A stretch of DNA of 17,823 nucleotides from the NCBI GenBank assembly GCA_024654265.1, contig JANLIO010000042.1, positions 1 to 17,823 of the forward strand, given 5' to 3'. Numbering within the stretch: position 1 is the first letter of the stretch; every line of letters starts with the position of its first letter. The DNA is from a bacterium (GTDB lineage Bacteria; Patescibacteriota; Patescibacteriia; 2-12-FULL-60-25). The notes beneath the pieces are model-generated. The model did not search any database. It was not told the origin of the DNA and worked only from the letters and a program-made list of their open reading frames with translations. Positions 1-8,290 of this stretch are shown one piece after another. Position numbers and translations under genes: made by a program.

Positions 1-26
1 GGGTTTTTCTATAGGATACTCAGTAT

Positions 27-1109
27 ATGAAACGGTTTTTGCTTTTGGTCGGCGCACGTCCAAACTTCATGAAAGTCGCGCCATTGCACCGTGCACTGAC
101 AAGCCGTGGCGCTGATTTGACGTTAGTTCATTCTGGCCAACATTTTTCTCCTGACATGTCAGATATTTTTTTTTCTGATCTTCAAATTCCGGAGCCACAT
201 TTTTACCTTGGTGTAGGGCCTGGAGATCGTGTGACGCAAACTCGTAAGATTGTCACGATCTTGGCGGATCATTTTCGTGAAAATTCGTACGACCGCATCG
301 TTGTTTTTGGTGATATCACGTCTACGGCCGCTGGAGTTATGGCCGGTGTTCAAGCTGGTATACCAATCGCTCATGTTGAAGCGGGGCTTCGAAGTTTTCA
401 TTGGCCAATGGCGGAGGAATTGAATCGCATGATTGCAGATCATCATTCTGACCTCCTGTTTGTAACGGAGCCGTCGGGTGTTGAGAATTTGAGAAGTGAG
501 CATATTCCCGAAGAACGAATCCATTTAACGGGGAATGTCATGATTGATACATTGCGACGTGCAGAACCATTGGCAGAAAAATCATCTATCTTGACCACGC
601 TTGGATTATTGCCGAAGACTTTCGGTGTTTTGACGCTACATCGACCTGAGAACGTTGACCTTCGACATACGTTGGAACCGTTGCTTCATGCGTTGGGGCA
701 GGCCGCAGAACGATTGCCCCTTGTCGTTCCTTTGCATCCACGCACGAAAGAACGTCTTTCTACGTTTGGATTATCAATTCCTCGTTCGATTCGCGTCATT
801 GATCCGCTTGGGTATATCGATATGCTTGCTCTTGTAAAGAATTCAAAAGCTGTTTTGACAGATTCCGGTGGATTACAGGAAGAGACCTATGCGTTGGGAA
901 TTCCATGTATAACATTACGCGGGGAGACGGAGCGACCCATTACTGTCGATTTTGGAACAAATGAAATTGTTGGTTGTGATCGTGCGAAGATTTTTGATGC
1001 TGTTGAGCGTGTTTGTATGAACCATTGGAAAAAGCCGATTCTTCATCCGCTCTGGGATGGTCATGCTTCAGAACGTATCGCTGATATTCTTATGCGTTAT
1101 GAACAGTAA
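27..1109 (+). CDS. wecB: UDP-GlcNAc 2-epimerase family protein, non-hydrolysing (WecB/WbpI-like)
   Basis: This cytosolic enzyme of the non-hydrolysing UDP-GlcNAc 2-epimerase family (GT-B fold) inverts C2 of a UDP-HexNAc, giving UDP-ManNAc or a derivative. The 360 residues match the usual length. Seen: GARPNFMK at 9-16 (R11 and K16 at the conserved positions), HSGQHF at 35-40, GDITST at 95-100, HVEAGLRS at 116-123, EELNR at 130-134, HRPEN at 205-209, TDSGGLQEE at 278-286 and TERP at 301-304. All catalytic acids and the HRPEN histidine are kept. The GARPxFxK opening resembles WbpI, which epimerises UDP-diacetamido-glucuronate, but the TERPIT segment resembles WecB/MnaA, so the substrate is open. 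An AGGA at 13-16 sits 10 nt before the ATG. The next gene overlaps by 11 nt. It is one of two divergent paralogues in this locus. Confidence 0.9.
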   Translation: MKRFLLLVGARPNFMKVAPLHRALTSRGADLTLVHSGQHFSPDMSDIFFSDLQIPEPHFYLGVGPGDRVTQTRKIVTILADHFRENSYDRIVVFGDITSTAAGVMAGVQAGIPIAHVEAGLRSFHWPMAEELNRMIADHHSDLLFVTEPSGVENLRSEHIPEERIHLTGNVMIDTLRRAEPLAEKSSILTTLGLLPKTFGVLTLHRPENVDLRHTLEPLLHALGQAAERLPLVVPLHPRTKERLSTFGLSIPRSIRVIDPLGYIDMLALVKNSKAVLTDSGGLQEETYALGIPCITLRGETERPITVDFGTNEIVGCDRAKIFDAVERVCMNHWKKPILHPLWDGHASERIADILMRYEQ

Positions 1110-2130
1110 TCGACCTCGTCTCTTATTTATTACGCCCAAGATCGATGAAACGCATGATGATCTCGCTTTTGCGAGTTTATGGGCGAGTGCATTTGAAGAT
1201 GCTGGGTTTGAGACAACGGTTATTTGTACGAACATGGGTCCGCACGGTTTAACGGTTCCGGTGTATTCGTTGGGTGGAGAAAAAGGAGCAAATCGTCTCA
1301 CACAGCTTTTACGATTTCAATGGTTGATCATGACGTTGAAGTATGACCGAGTTTTTGTTCACATGACACCACGCTGGCTTTGTGCGGGATCATGGTGGTG
1401 GATTTTAAGACAAATACCTACGTATTTATGGTTTACGCACTACACACGGACGCTTGCGCTTCGAATCGGTGAACATGCCGTAAAACGAATGTTCGCAGCT
1501 ACAAAAGATAGCTTGCCTCAGTACGAGGGTGATCCAAGAAAAATTGTGACCGGACATGGTATTGATACGAATTTTTGGAATGTTCCAGATCGTTTCGATG
1601 AAGAACGAGAGCCGATCACGCACCTTCTCGCCGTTCATCGAATTTCGCGTTCAAAGCGATTTGAATTAATCTTAAAAGCGCTCGCACTTCTTCCGTCAGA
1701 GTATCGCGTGACACATTACGGTCGTCCACAAGACCCACGACAAGATTTAGCATATGCAGAGGAGATCGAGGGGTTAGTTCGGGATTTGAATCTCTCTGAT
1801 CGCGTGACGTTTATGGGATCATGCCCAATGTCGGAACTTCGATCTGTATATCCTCGTTTTCGTACCTTTATTAATATGGTCCCAAAAACGATTGATAAAA
1901 CGGCGCTTGAAGCTATGTTTAGCGGGCTAACGCCTGTTCTTGCACCGGATCAAGCCGAGGCAATCGGTTGGGGAGAGCATCCTGTAGATGATTCACCGGA
2001 GGCGATTGCGGATTTTATCTGGCATTTGCAACCCGTAATGCATGAGCGTCTTCGCCATGTGGTAAAAGAGCACCATAGTTTGAGCGCTTTAATTGAAAAA
2101 ATGAGCGTGTATATTCGACCGGGAGAGTAA
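1099..2130 (+). CDS. glycosyltransferase, GT4 family (GT-B fold)
   Basis: This predicted cytosolic glycosyltransferase would add one sugar to the lipid-linked glycan from a nucleotide-sugar donor. The start at 1099 (MNSNRPRLLF) is chosen because it overlaps the upstream stop by only 11 nt and leads straight into the first Rossmann strand; an in-frame ATG at 1057 would add 14 unlikely residues. The 343-residue protein shows a GT4-like KIVTGHGIDTNFW segment at the start of the second domain, a donor-site region beginning LLAVHRISRSKR, and the helix TALEAMFSGLTPV, equivalent to the E-x7-E donor-binding region. No signal peptide or transmembrane helix is evident. It lies between the first epimerase and the AsnB homologue, 12 nt from the latter, so it is probably co-transcribed. 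Donor and acceptor cannot be told from sequence. Confidence 0.82.
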   Translation: MNSNRPRLLFITPKIDETHDDLAFASLWASAFEDAGFETTVICTNMGPHGLTVPVYSLGGEKGANRLTQLLRFQWLIMTLKYDRVFVHMTPRWLCAGSWWWILRQIPTYLWFTHYTRTLALRIGEHAVKRMFAATKDSLPQYEGDPRKIVTGHGIDTNFWNVPDRFDEEREPITHLLAVHRISRSKRFELILKALALLPSEYRVTHYGRPQDPRQDLAYAEEIEGLVRDLNLSDRVTFMGSCPMSELRSVYPRFRTFINMVPKTIDKTALEAMFSGLTPVLAPDQAEAIGWGEHPVDDSPEAIADFIWHLQPVMHERLRHVVKEHHSLSALIEKMSVYIRPGE

Positions 2131-2142
2131 TCTAGCGGAATT

Positions 2143-3993
2143 ATGTGCGGAATAAACGGATTTACATTTCAAGATTCAGAGCGGTTGCGAAAAATGCATA
2201 CTGCGACACGACACCGCGGACCGGATGACGACGGTTTTTTTGAGGCACCCGGAATATCATTTGCGCATAATCGTCTTTCTGTCATTGATCCATCGCAAGC
2301 TGCGCATCAACCCATGACAACGGATGATGGTCGATTCACGATCATTTTTAATGGGGAGATATATAATTTCCGCGAACTCCGAAAAGAACTCGAACTGCTT
2401 GGTGTGGAATTTCATTCGCAATCAGATACAGAGGTGCTTCTTCTGGCATTTTCCAAATGGGGAGAAAAAAGTTTTCTAAAATTGAATGGCATTTTTTCTT
2501 TTGCAATTTGGGATATGCGCACAAGTACACTCACAATTGTCCGTGATCGGATGGGTGTTAAACCGCTGTATTACCATTTCGATGGAACGCATTTGATTTT
2601 TTCTTCAGAAATGAAGTCTCTTTTATGTCATCCAATTTTGCGTGAGATGGATCTTGATGCGTTTAATATTTATTTCCGCTTTCTTTATGTCCCCGGGTCA
2701 CGAACAATGATTAGCAATATAAAAAAGTTGGAACCGGGATCAGTTCTAACATTCAAAAATGGAGCGCTTACAATTCGCAAATGGTGGACGTTATCTGAAG
2801 GCGAATACATGACAGACTACAATGACGCCGTTGGGTGTGTTCGAGAAGCGACGAAATCCGCAGTACAGCGTCAGCTTGTTTCTGATCGTCCGCTTGGTAT
2901 TTTTCTTTCTGGCGGGATTGATTCAACGTCCATACTTGGGATTATGAGTGAAGTGGCGACGGGTCCGATTAAAACGTTTTCTGTTGGGTATGAGACGGAG
3001 TTCCAGTCCGAGCGGTACAATGCCGATGCAAGGCTCGCTGCGCGTTCTGCGGAGCATTTTGGAGCTGATCATCATGCATTGACGTTAACTCCTCAGGACG
3101 CCATTTCTTCATTTGAGGAGATTGTTCGCCATATGGATGAGCCTGTTTCAAATCATATCCAATCTTCAACATATTTATTGGCGAAATATGCTCAACCTGA
3201 AATTACGGTTGCGCTGGGTGGAGATGGGGGAGATGAGCTATTCGGTGGATATTCGAGATATTGGTATAGTAGGTTCATTGATCGTGTTCGAGCGGTACCT
3301 CTTCCGTTTCGCGATCGTGTCATTTCTTTTGTCATCGGTTCATTGTTGGGAAGGCGTGAAAATCTTCCCATGTTTTTAGCTGATCAGGGCTTGGAACGGT
3401 TTCTTGTATTTATGATGCAGAAAGAGGATTTGGTAAGGAGATTCATATCTCCGAGTGTAAATCGATCCGCATCGGCACCGGATGCATTTCGACCATATTT
3501 TAATTCGGTGTGGAAAGATCGTATCAATCAGCATATGGCCGTTGATGTTCAAACGTGGCTACCCGATGAGTCACTCCTTAGGTCAGATAAACTCACGATG
3601 GCACACGGTTTGGAGGAGCGAGTCCCACTTTTAGATCATGACCTCGTTGATCTTGCGTTTCGTATTCCATCAAAATGGAAACTTGGCACAAAACAGCAAG
3701 GGAAAAGGATTTTTATTGATGCAATGCGCCCATATCTTCCAGAGTATATTTTACGAGAAGAAAAACGCGCGTGGCTATCTCCGGCAGCAAAATGGATTCG
3801 CGGACCGATGTTGCCTTTTGCGCGCGAGATTTTATCTGAAGGTTTTTGTGCAGAAACAGCCCAATATTTAGATTTTAAGGCCATTGAACACATATTGGAT
3901 GATCATGTTAATATGAAGTCATACACGCTCAATACGGTTTGGTCGCTTATGACATTCCAAATGTGGTATCGGTCCTTTATTATGAGGTCTTGA
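2143..3993 (+). CDS. asnB: asparagine synthase (glutamine-hydrolysing) family amidotransferase
   Basis: AsnB-type enzymes hydrolyse glutamine in an N-terminal Ntn domain and pass ammonia to a C-terminal ATP-dependent synthetase site that amidates a carboxylate. Seen: Cys2 after the initiator Met in MCGINGF (nucleophile), RHRGPD at 23-28, NGEIYN at 70-75, DTEVLL at 95-100, the PP-loop SGGIDS at 256-261, and GGDGGDELFGGY at 359-370. The 616 residues are full length and both active sites look intact. The family makes asparagine, but members in O-antigen clusters (WbpS type) are linked to turning hexuronic acids into uronamides. Position between two sugar 2-epimerases and upstream of a diacetamido-uronate gene set favours that role here (inference). 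The upstream gene ends 12 nt before it and the second epimerase starts 35 nt after it. Confidence 0.9.
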   Translation: MCGINGFTFQDSERLRKMHTATRHRGPDDDGFFEAPGISFAHNRLSVIDPSQAAHQPMTTDDGRFTIIFNGEIYNFRELRKELELLGVEFHSQSDTEVLLLAFSKWGEKSFLKLNGIFSFAIWDMRTSTLTIVRDRMGVKPLYYHFDGTHLIFSSEMKSLLCHPILREMDLDAFNIYFRFLYVPGSRTMISNIKKLEPGSVLTFKNGALTIRKWWTLSEGEYMTDYNDAVGCVREATKSAVQRQLVSDRPLGIFLSGGIDSTSILGIMSEVATGPIKTFSVGYETEFQSERYNADARLAARSAEHFGADHHALTLTPQDAISSFEEIVRHMDEPVSNHIQSSTYLLAKYAQPEITVALGGDGGDELFGGYSRYWYSRFIDRVRAVPLPFRDRVISFVIGSLLGRRENLPMFLADQGLERFLVFMMQKEDLVRRFISPSVNRSASAPDAFRPYFNSVWKDRINQHMAVDVQTWLPDESLLRSDKLTMAHGLEERVPLLDHDLVDLAFRIPSKWKLGTKQQGKRIFIDAMRPYLPEYILREEKRAWLSPAAKWIRGPMLPFAREILSEGFCAETAQYLDFKAIEHILDDHVNMKSYTLNTVWSLMTFQMWYRSFIMRS

Positions 3994-4028
3994 CGACATT
4001 ACGAAAGTCCCACATTCTAAACAAAATC

Positions 4029-5108
4029 ATGCTCGTATTTATTCTTGGAACACGGCCGGAGATCATTAAATGCTCGCCGGTCATTCATGAAGCTCGACGT
4101 CGGGGCGTTCCGTTTTCGATTGTCCACACAGGCCAACACTACAGCCCGGATTTGGATAGCGTTTTTTTTGAAGAACTTGGCTTACCGTTGCCATCGCATA
4201 ACATTCACGTTGGATCGCTTCCACCCGCGAAACAAATTGCAGCTATGCTGAATGGGTTGTATGACGTTTTGTTGGAATTACAACCGAGCGTCGTTATGGT
4301 GCAGGGAGATACGAATACGGTTCTCGGCGGGGCGCTCACTGCGCATAAAATGGGAATAAAGGTTGCGCATCTTGAAGCGGGATTGCGAAGCGACGATTGG
4401 GACATGCCAGAAGAAGCGAATCGCGTATTAACGGGATTTGTAGCGGATTATCATTTCTGCCCAACAGAAGTCCAGCGGAAGAGATTAGAGGGTGAAACGA
4501 TTACGGAAGGGGTACATGTTGTTGGGAATTCAGTCGTTGATGCCTCGTTTCATTATTCAGAAGAAGCGCGAAAACGATCAAATATTCTTGAACGTTTACA
4601 TCTCCATGATCGTCCTTTTGCACTCCTTACAATGCATCGCCCAAGTAATGTAGATGATCCGGATCGGCTCGCGTTGATGTTGGATGTGATTGCAAAGGCT
4701 TCTCAAAAATGCGGGCTTCACGTTGTGTTTCCGATCCATCCGCGAACGCTGGCTATCATTAAAAAAAATGGAATTATTTTCGAAGATACATTCGTTACAA
4801 TGGATCCAATCGGTTATCTCGATTTGCTCTGTTTGCAATTATCGTCTCAAATTGTTTTGACAGACTCGGGAGGAATTCAGGAAGAGGCATGTATCTTGCA
4901 TGTCCCATCTATTACATTGCGTTCTACGACAGAGCGTCCGGAAACCCTGCATGTTGGCGCGAGCGCACTCTTTCATATTCCTGACCAAGAGCAGTTAGTT
5001 CGGCTCATGCGTAGTCAAATGAAGAGCAATCGTGACTGGGAAAATCCATTTGGAGATGGAAAAACAGCGGAGCGCGTGATGGATATTTTACAGGAAGGGC
5101 TTCGATAG
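4029..5108 (+). CDS. wecB: UDP-GlcNAc 2-epimerase (non-hydrolysing), second paralogue
   Basis: This is a second member of the non-hydrolysing UDP-GlcNAc 2-epimerase family, 359 residues from the ATG at 4029. The longer in-frame reading from 3939 would run into the end of asnB and adds a non-family N-terminus. Seen: GTRPEIIK at 7-14, HTGQHY at 33-38, VQGDTNT at 91-97, HLEAGLRS at 114-121, MPEEANR at 126-132, HRPSN at 203-207, TDSGGIQEE and TTERPE. These are closer to the classic WecB/MnaA pattern than those of the first paralogue, so production of UDP-ManNAc is the default prediction; HRPSN in place of HRPEN is a small deviation. It is the last gene before the promoter-bearing gap at 5109-5286. 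The two paralogues probably act on different UDP-sugars, for example UDP-GlcNAc and a UDP-diacetamido-uronate. Confidence 0.9.
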   Translation: MLVFILGTRPEIIKCSPVIHEARRRGVPFSIVHTGQHYSPDLDSVFFEELGLPLPSHNIHVGSLPPAKQIAAMLNGLYDVLLELQPSVVMVQGDTNTVLGGALTAHKMGIKVAHLEAGLRSDDWDMPEEANRVLTGFVADYHFCPTEVQRKRLEGETITEGVHVVGNSVVDASFHYSEEARKRSNILERLHLHDRPFALLTMHRPSNVDDPDRLALMLDVIAKASQKCGLHVVFPIHPRTLAIIKKNGIIFEDTFVTMDPIGYLDLLCLQLSSQIVLTDSGGIQEEACILHVPSITLRSTTERPETLHVGASALFHIPDQEQLVRLMRSQMKSNRDWENPFGDGKTAERVMDILQEGLR

Positions 5109-5129
5109 AGGTGGGTTCCCCTTCTCGCA

Positions 5130-5158
5130 TTGGAAACGGGGCGTATCGTTGATATAAT
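5130..5158 (+). promoter_or_regulatory. sigma-70-type promoter, extended -10, upstream of the dehydrogenase gene
   Basis: The -35 candidate TTGGAA (5130-5135) lies 17 nt from a perfect TATAAT (5153-5158). A TG dinucleotide one base before the -10 (TGa-TATAAT, 5150-5158) makes it an extended -10. The predicted start is near 5165, giving a leader of about 120 nt before the ATG at 5287. It sits in the 178-nt gap that separates the first gene set from the second. Confidence 0.65.
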
Positions 5159-5162
5159 ACGC
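5141..5162. repeat. inverted repeat overlapping the -10 box (possible operator)
   Basis: GCGTAT (5141-5146) and ATACGC (5157-5162) are perfect reverse complements with a 10-nt spacer, and they flank and partly cover the TATAAT box. This placement suits a repressor site or could be chance; six-base arms are short. Confidence 0.3.
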
Positions 5163-5173
5163 TCCTCTCGTAT

Positions 5174-5197
5174 GTGGCTTTTTAGCGTTAGCGCCAC
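5174..5197 (+). other. possible leader-RNA stem-loop
   Basis: GTGGC (5174-5178) pairs with GCCAC (5193-5197) across a 14-nt loop, just downstream of the predicted transcription start. There is no T-run directly after it, although a T5 follows at 5212-5216. It could be leader structure with no regulatory role. Confidence 0.25.
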
Positions 5198-5286
5198 TGT
5201 CAGAGCCTTGCTTTTTACATGGAAGATCGATAAGCTTTTTAGACTCATGAAGAAGGAAAGAAGGGGAGAGAAAATTAAATAAGCCT

Positions 5287-6291
5287 ATGAAAATACTAGT
5301 GGTCGGAGCGGGATATTGGGGTCCGAATATTATTCGAAATCTTATCAATCTGCCAGAGGTTGAGGCGGTTGGAGTGTCAGATTTGGATTCGAAAAAGGCC
5401 TGTGAGGTCGCACGGAAATTTCCTCGCACACATGTTGCACCACCGGCTGAAGAAGCGTTTCGTCAAGGGTATGATGCTACATGTATCGTAACGCCGGTAT
5501 TGACGCATGCGAAGCTTGCGGAACTCGCGCTTGATGCGGGTCTTGATGTGTTTGTAGAAAAGCCACTGACGGCGAACTCATGGGAGGCAAAGTTTATTAT
5601 TGAAAAAGCAAAACGTTTAGGTAGAATTCTGATGGTTGGGCATGTATTTCATTATACGTCGGCCGTACGCACGATTGTTGATTTGATGGAATCCGGAGAG
5701 CTTGGACGAATTTGCTATATTGATTCAGTGCGTATTAATCTCGGGCTTATTCGTTCTGACGTAAATGTAATGTGGGATCTCGCACCACATGATCTTTCGA
5801 TTTTTGAAGCTATTATAAAACGTATGCCACAACGGGTTTCTGCCATTGGCGCATGTCATGTTCCGCAACGGGGGAGTCAGCAGGAAACGATGATTCACAT
5901 GACGCTCGATTACGGTGAGGGATGTTTGGGGCATATTCATGTCAACTGGTTTAGCCCGGTGAAGCAACGTTTTATGATTATAGCAGGTGATAAAAAAATG
6001 GCCGTGTATAACGATATCGAGCGGAGTGAATCGGTAAAATTGTATGATTGTGGGATGTATAATCCCGAGAGAGATACCCCGGCTTATCCCACGCTACGGG
6101 CAGGAGATGTGCATAGCCCCTCTCTTTCTTCGGAAGAACCACTATCTATTCAGCTAAAGGAATTTCTGACCGCGATTCATGAGCGGAGAAATCCTGAAAC
6201 TGATGGGTTGGCCGGTCTGCGCGTCGTACAAATCATGGAAGTTGCGATGCAGTCCATACGAGAAAACGGTCGATATATAGACCTGCATTAA
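5287..6291 (+). CDS. Gfo/Idh/MocA family NAD(P)-dependent sugar dehydrogenase (candidate UDP-GlcNAcA 3-dehydrogenase)
   Basis: This is a 334-residue oxidoreductase of the Gfo/Idh/MocA family. Seen: the N-terminal dinucleotide motif GAGYWG at 7-12, the family EKP motif at 91-93 (FVEKPL), and WDLAPHD at 163-169, whose aspartate and histidine fit the catalytic positions. The C-terminal alpha/beta domain is complete. Followed directly by a DegT aminotransferase and, two genes on, a WbpD-like acetyltransferase, it best fits the step that oxidises C3 of UDP-GlcNAcA before transamination (WbpB/WlbA role, inference). It is a general Gfo/Idh type, not a close look-alike of Pseudomonas WbpB as I recall it, so the substrate is not proven. 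The start is set by MKILVVGAGYWG; the purine-rich GGGGAG ends 18 nt upstream, too far for a standard ribosome site. The next gene begins 20 nt after its stop. Confidence 0.87.
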   Translation: MKILVVGAGYWGPNIIRNLINLPEVEAVGVSDLDSKKACEVARKFPRTHVAPPAEEAFRQGYDATCIVTPVLTHAKLAELALDAGLDVFVEKPLTANSWEAKFIIEKAKRLGRILMVGHVFHYTSAVRTIVDLMESGELGRICYIDSVRINLGLIRSDVNVMWDLAPHDLSIFEAIIKRMPQRVSAIGACHVPQRGSQQETMIHMTLDYGEGCLGHIHVNWFSPVKQRFMIIAGDKKMAVYNDIERSESVKLYDCGMYNPERDTPAYPTLRAGDVHSPSLSSEEPLSIQLKEFLTAIHERRNPETDGLAGLRVVQIMEVAMQSIRENGRYIDLH

Positions 6292-6311
6292 CAATTTACA
6301 GACATACCGAT

Positions 6312-7412
6312 ATGACTGTTCCCTTTCTTGATACAACACGTGACATCGAGCGATATCGCGATGAGTATCTTTTGGCAGCGAGGCGTGTTTTGGATTCCGG
6401 AGCTTTTAGTTTAGGTCCGGCAGTACAAGGATTCGAGGAGGCATTTTCTCTATATCTTGGCGTTCATTATGCGATAGGAGTCTCGGGAGGAACGATGGCA
6501 CTATACGCCGCGCTTCTTTCGCTCGGAATTGGTCGTGGTGATGAGGTTATTGTACCGTCCAATACTTTTATCGCAACGGCGGAGGCGGTTGTCATGACGG
6601 GTGCGAAACCCGTGTTTTGTGATGTCCCTGAAAATTCATTTTTGGTCGACGTGGAGCACATGGAATCTGTCAGAAGCGCAAAAACGAAAGCGGTGATCGT
6701 TGTTCATCTATACGGGCAGGCGGTGTCGATGAATTCGGTGCTGGCTTGGGCGAAGGAATGGCATTTGCGTGTTGTAGAAGATTGCGCGCAGGCGCACGGT
6801 GCAGTCATGGGCGGAAAACGCGTCGGATCGTTCGGGGATGTTGGCTGTTTTAGTTTTTATCCGACAAAAAATCTTGGTTCGCTTGGCGAAGGTGGCGCCG
6901 CAGTGACCGATGATGCAGAGATCATGACGCACATAAAGGCCGTGCGTTGCCACGGCATCATAAAAGTGAAGTATCAGCACGATGTCATGGGCACAAATTT
7001 AAAAATGGCAGGCCTACAGGGTGCGTTTCTTTCGCTTAAGTTGGGACGACTTGATGAAGCGAATGCTCGTCGTCGCGAAATCGCATGTCGATATCGTGAA
7101 GCATTTGCGGGATTACCTATTTTGTTGCCTGAGGATACCGGCGATTCCCATGTGTACTATCAATTTGTTCTTAAGACAGATCAGCGTGACCGATTATTAC
7201 AATTTTTAAAGGATCGTAAGATTGGTGCCGGGATCTATTACCCTGTACCGTGTCATCTCCAGCCATCCATGCGAGCCTACTCGAAAGGCATGGGACAATG
7301 TCCAAACGCAGAGAGACATGCGGAGGAGGTTTTGTCTCTTCCCATGTTCCCGGAGCTGACAAACGCTGAGGTCGAAGAGGTTACGAACGTCGTTAGGTCA
7401 TTTTTTGTATGA
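6312..7412 (+). CDS. DegT/DnrJ/EryC1/StrS family PLP-dependent sugar aminotransferase (WbpE-like)
   Basis: This nucleotide-sugar aminotransferase transfers an amino group, usually from glutamate, to a keto-sugar. The 366 residues are full length. Seen: SGGTMALYAALLSLG at 58-72 (phosphate-binding region), EDCAQAHGA at 156-164 (the aspartate that contacts the PLP ring nitrogen), and YPTKNLG with Lys186 as the PLP Schiff-base lysine, followed by the glycine-rich EGGAAVT. GTNLKMAGLQGA matches the substrate-loop region (usual form GxNxRM..xQAA). Its place between a Gfo/Idh dehydrogenase and a WbpD-like acetyltransferase supports a WbpE role: making UDP-3-amino-GlcNAcA from the 3-keto sugar (inference). 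Its stop overlaps the next start by ATGA at 7409, so translation of the two is probably coupled. Confidence 0.9.
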   Translation: MTVPFLDTTRDIERYRDEYLLAARRVLDSGAFSLGPAVQGFEEAFSLYLGVHYAIGVSGGTMALYAALLSLGIGRGDEVIVPSNTFIATAEAVVMTGAKPVFCDVPENSFLVDVEHMESVRSAKTKAVIVVHLYGQAVSMNSVLAWAKEWHLRVVEDCAQAHGAVMGGKRVGSFGDVGCFSFYPTKNLGSLGEGGAAVTDDAEIMTHIKAVRCHGIIKVKYQHDVMGTNLKMAGLQGAFLSLKLGRLDEANARRREIACRYREAFAGLPILLPEDTGDSHVYYQFVLKTDQRDRLLQFLKDRKIGAGIYYPVPCHLQPSMRAYSKGMGQCPNAERHAEEVLSLPMFPELTNAEVEEVTNVVRSFFV

Positions 7413-8230
7413 AAATACCGTGTTCAATTCCGATTCTATCATTGAATGCAAAGAGACAGCTTGAGAAGTCTCTCCCCGTGTTAAGTGAGTACTTTGATGA
7501 TGTTTTCTTGATTGACGGAAATAGCACTGATGGGACACAGGAATATGCGCGTTCACTCGGCATTAGAGTTGAACGGCAAAAGAATACGGAGGAGCCAAAT
7601 ATTCGAATTACGGATTTCCGCGCAACGCGAATTAAATCGTGGCAGATGTGTCGTTACGACTGGATTCTCGTTCTGGATTCGGATGAGTTTTTGACTTCAG
7701 ATCTCATTCAGGTTATCCGTGACATTGTAGAGTGCGACAATAAATCTCAAACGCACCTCGTTCGGAGACATGTGCAACTTTTAGACGGGACAGTCGTTGA
7801 TTCGTCCGTGTTTTATAGTTCGTATTTTGTTCGTTTGTTTGCTCGAAGTTCCGGTGTCACCCTGGCGGATCGAAAAGTTCATGAGCGATTTATCATTCCA
7901 CCGCATTGCACGGCGGTTCAGCATGAGGAGGCGATAATATGCCCGGAACCCGACCCTGTGATGTTGCGGAAGCGCTCACATCGTTATCTCGCGCTTGAAA
8001 CAGAAACAATTCCAAGCCCAACGTGGAAATATCTCTGGAAGTGGATTCTCTGGTACAATCTTAGAAGTTTCTTTGGCCAGCTGTATAGGGTTGTCGTTGT
8101 TGATGTTTCATGTCGATTTAGAGGAAAGAAGCCTCTACCATGGGCGTATAATTGTGTTTTTTTAGAATATCGATTATTGAGCATTTGGTATAATATTGGC
8201 GCGTGGTTCAAAAAGAGAAATGCGGGCTAG
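7409..8230 (+). CDS. glycosyltransferase family 2 (WaaE/KdtX-like)
   Basis: This is an inverting GT-A glycosyltransferase of 273 residues. Seen: the nucleotide-binding DGNSTDGTQEYA at 36-47 and the metal-binding DSDEF at 90-94 (DxD type). A basic, aromatic C-terminal third (about 195-265, with WKYLWKWILWYN) is likely membrane-associated. The opening SIPILSLNAKRQLEKSL and the short GT-A domain resemble the WaaE/KdtX group of LPS-core transferases, though the acceptor is unknown. The start overlaps the aminotransferase stop by four bases (ATGA), so they form one translational unit. It would transfer a residue made by the surrounding genes to the lipid carrier or growing chain at the cytoplasmic membrane face. 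Confidence 0.85.
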   Translation: MKIPCSIPILSLNAKRQLEKSLPVLSEYFDDVFLIDGNSTDGTQEYARSLGIRVERQKNTEEPNIRITDFRATRIKSWQMCRYDWILVLDSDEFLTSDLIQVIRDIVECDNKSQTHLVRRHVQLLDGTVVDSSVFYSSYFVRLFARSSGVTLADRKVHERFIIPPHCTAVQHEEAIICPEPDPVMLRKRSHRYLALETETIPSPTWKYLWKWILWYNLRSFFGQLYRVVVVDVSCRFRGKKPLPWAYNCVFLEYRLLSIWYNIGAWFKKRNAG

Positions 8231-8278
8231 ATTGACTTGCTCGGGGCACTGATAACATTGGTTCAATCATTATTAGGT

Positions 8279-8283
8279 AGGAG
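8279..8283 (+). promoter_or_regulatory. Shine-Dalgarno site deciding the acetyltransferase start
   Basis: AGGAG lies 7 nt before the ATG at 8291. This strong site favours that start over an in-frame TTG at 8237. Confidence 0.75.
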
Positions 8284-8290
8284 AATTTCA

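Noticed and set aside
3939..4028. Longer start for the second epimerase
   Set aside because: It lies inside the end of asnB in another frame and precedes the family start MLVFILGTRPE.
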